Below are positions 6,738 to 7,655 of a DNA stretch of 7,655 bases, one piece after another. The stretch is from an uncultured bacterium (lineage in GTDB: Bacteria; Cloacimonadota; Cloacimonadia; Cloacimonadales; Cloacimonadaceae), in assembly GCA_938009275.1 (NCBI GenBank), contig CALLHY010000051.1, positions 1 to 7,655 on the forward strand. Direction: 5' to 3'. Below the pieces are notes generated by a model that saw nothing but the letters and a program-made list of their open reading frames with translations, was not told where the DNA came from and made no database searches. Position 1 is the stretch's first letter. The number at the start of each line of letters is the position of its first letter. The position numbers and the translations under genes are program-made.

Positions 6738-7079
6738 CTATAAAGCGAGCAACAATGCTTTCAAGCCCTGAGAAACAGCAATCTCCAATAGCTTCTTTGC
6801 TACTGTCTTAAGCAGCTTCTTTGTGTTTTCTTTGCTTATGTGCTTCTCAGCGGCTGCCATAGATTCAAAGGTAAATCTATTCAGATGGAACACTTTTTCT
6901 GCCTGTGCTTCATTCATCTTACCACTGCTCATCATCTCATCAATCCATTGCATCCTTTCCATGAAATACATAGTGTTAGTCTGAACGAGTTCCATTGACT
7001 CTCGCTTGGAGTTTTTAACGTATTCGCACAAGCTTTTAGTGATCTCACGTTTTGCGGTTTCAAATGCTATCTTATCCAT
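6738..7079 (-). CDS. Small helical hypothetical protein
   Basis: I do not recognise this 113-residue protein. It appears almost wholly alpha-helical and charged, with many Met, Glu and Lys residues. The stretch EAQAEKVFHLNRFTFESMAAAEKHISKENTKKLL is split here: residues 57-80 look like one helix and 81-113 like a basic amphipathic helix ending in a hydrophobic tail (LKALLLAL). That tail might contact a membrane or a partner, but is short for a transmembrane segment. There is no signal peptide. It is the second gene of a unit with the small lipoprotein: its AGGTGG ribosome binding site overlaps the upstream TAG stop and the gap is only 8 nt, so the two are very likely cotranslated and may work together. 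It converges with the glycerate-kinase-like gene; no strong terminator is visible between them. Confidence 0.65.
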   Translation of the reverse strand: MDKIAFETAKREITKSLCEYVKNSKRESMELVQTNTMYFMERMQWIDEMMSSGKMNEAQAEKVFHLNRFTFESMAAAEKHISKENTKKLLKTVAKKLLEIAVSQGLKALLLAL

Positions 7080-7083
7080 AACA

Positions 7084-7089
7084 CCACCT
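7084..7089 (-). promoter_or_regulatory. Ribosome binding site overlapping the upstream stop codon
   Basis: AGGTGG on the minus strand starts within the TAG stop of the small lipoprotein (7090-7088) and ends 4 nt before the ATG at 7079. This arrangement favours translational coupling of the pair. Confidence 0.7.
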
Positions 7090-7519
7090 ATTGTCTATCT
7101 TGGAATACTTGTAGGTTTACATTGGTTTGCTTCAGGTAACTTGCAAAGAACTGGTAGTGTTTTTCCGGAATTGTGCCCTCACCACCTTTATACTCGCCAA
7201 ACATCATGTCGACCGCAGCAATCTCATCATCTACAATCTTAAGCACATCCTTGTAAGAGCTCTTATGCTTCCACATCTCATCACGTATTGATATTAGCTT
7301 CTGCTGTTGAGTATACAACTCGTTTATATCCTTTATTGCTACAACGTGTTCTTCCTTGATCTGTGTTTCACAAAGGACAATCATCGAATTGTTAACGGCG
7401 ATTATCCGTGTAACAAATGAATTGTTTGCACTATATGACTTATGCAATGAGCAAGAAAACATGCTCAATACAATTGAGAAACCAATAATAAGCTTTACTA
7501 ATTTCTGGAATGCCAGCAT
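7088..7519 (-). CDS. Small lipoprotein of unknown function
   Basis: The 143-residue product begins with a lipoprotein-type signal: basic start (MLAFQKLVK), hydrophobic core (residues 9-21) and a plausible lipobox MFSC with cysteine 23 as lipid anchor. The mature part is mostly helical, with a long charged central region (about 52-105, QIKEEHVVAIKDINELYTQQ onward) likely to form a coiled coil or helical hairpin. No family is recognised. A longer open frame extends back to 7645, but it reads straight through a tRNA T arm (translated TGSNPV), whereas the ATG at 7519 has a strong AGGAG and starts a signal peptide, so I take 7519 as the start. The downstream 113-residue protein is coupled to it. 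An envelope-anchored partner for that cytosolic or peripheral protein is conceivable, but this is only context. Confidence 0.7.
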   Translation of the reverse strand: MLAFQKLVKLIIGFSIVLSMFSCSLHKSYSANNSFVTRIIAVNNSMIVLCETQIKEEHVVAIKDINELYTQQQKLISIRDEMWKHKSSYKDVLKIVDDEIAAVDMMFGEYKGGEGTIPEKHYQFFASYLKQTNVNLQVFQDRQ

Positions 7520-7525
7520 TTTAAT

Positions 7526-7530
7526 CTCCT
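7526..7530 (-). promoter_or_regulatory. Shine-Dalgarno site fixing the small lipoprotein start
   Basis: AGGAG on the minus strand lies 6 nt before the ATG at 7519 and decides the start in favour of the signal peptide. The longer frame opening at 7645 would translate tRNA-like sequence. Confidence 0.75.
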
Positions 7531-7557
7531 CATGTAGGTTAGTATTATGAACTAAAA

Positions 7558-7613
7558 CGGAGAGTACGGGATTCGAACCCGTGAAGGCGAAAACCTCACT
7601 TTGGCATTCCCCC
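7558..7613 (-). pseudogene. tRNA-Ser-like fragment without an anticodon arm
   Basis: The 3' part is a perfect tRNA end: T stem ACGGG/CCCGT closing the loop TTCGAAT (7582-7566), acceptor strand ACTCTCC (7565-7559) and discriminator G (7558), with no encoded CCA. A matching GGAGAGT 5' strand is absent from the remaining 97 bases up to the window edge. Instead, GGGGGAATGCCAAAGTGAGG (7613-7594) resembles a tRNA-Ser 5' end (GGAGAGATGCCxGAGTGG): GGGGAAT would pair with the acceptor strand at six of seven positions including one G-U, and GCC/GGT could close a small D arm. Only about 10 nt separate this D arm from the T stem, so there is no anticodon arm. It could be a tRNA-Ser with an internal deletion, the tRNA end left at an integration site, or a small tRNA-like RNA. 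It cannot decode. Confidence 0.55.
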
Positions 7614-7616
7614 ATT

Positions 7617-7645
7617 TTTAATCCAGCCTTATCTTCAATTGCCAA
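7617..7645 (-). promoter_or_regulatory. Possible promoter of the tRNA-like element and lipoprotein operon
   Basis: On the minus strand TTGGCA (7645-7640, five of six to TTGACA) is separated by 17 nt from ATTAAA (7622-7617, a weak -10). The predicted start would fall in the G run that begins the tRNA-like element. The -35 also lies in an 8-bp inverted repeat (7599-7606 with 7640-7647). Confidence 0.3.
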
Positions 7646-7655
7646 AGATCTCGTC

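Noticed and set aside
7520..7645. Upstream extension of the small lipoprotein frame to an ATG at 7645
   Set aside because: The extension translates a tRNA T arm and acceptor strand, while the ATG at 7519 has AGGAG and begins a signal peptide.

Overview
The window is bacterial chromosomal DNA of moderate GC with tightly packed genes, short operons and good Shine-Dalgarno sites. The mix of genes (a five-domain S1 protein with an Arg/Gly-rich tail cotranscribed with lysS, a pilin-like protein, diverged lipoproteins) suggests an uncultured Gram-negative-type anaerobe. Candidatus Cloacimonadota or a neighbouring Fibrobacteres-Chlorobi-Bacteroidetes lineage is my best guess, but this is an impression from protein style and not a placement.

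Layout, left to right. Positions 1-294 hold no clear gene but contain a perfect 12-bp palindrome and nested inverted repeats ahead of a pilin-like gene (295-795, +), which ends in a strong rho-independent terminator (828-862). A gene-free stretch (796-1121) follows; it contains a striking cruciform-like repeat at 897-954, built from two head-to-tail 11-mers facing two inverted copies. On the minus strand lies a translation operon: S1 RNA-binding protein (4168-2630), then lysyl-tRNA synthetase (2618-1122), closed by a terminator at 1068-1096.

Divergent from the S1 gene, on the plus strand, is a two-gene unit: a 361-aa lipoprotein whose C-terminal third reads like a very diverged serpin (4376-5461), followed 13 nt later by a diverged member of the glycerate 2-kinase / MOFRL family (5475-6638).

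Facing it on the minus strand is another two-gene unit: a 143-aa small lipoprotein (7519-7088) and a 113-aa helical protein (7079-6738), with the second gene's ribosome binding site overlapping the first gene's stop codon. Just upstream of this unit is a tRNA-Ser-like fragment (7613-7558) with an intact T arm and acceptor 3' strand but no anticodon arm.

Housekeeping functions (lysS, S1) are secure. The pilin-like fold, the serpin-like reading, the kinase divergence and the tRNA-like element are interpretations of increasing uncertainty. I see no transposase, integrase, CRISPR array or recognisable defence system.
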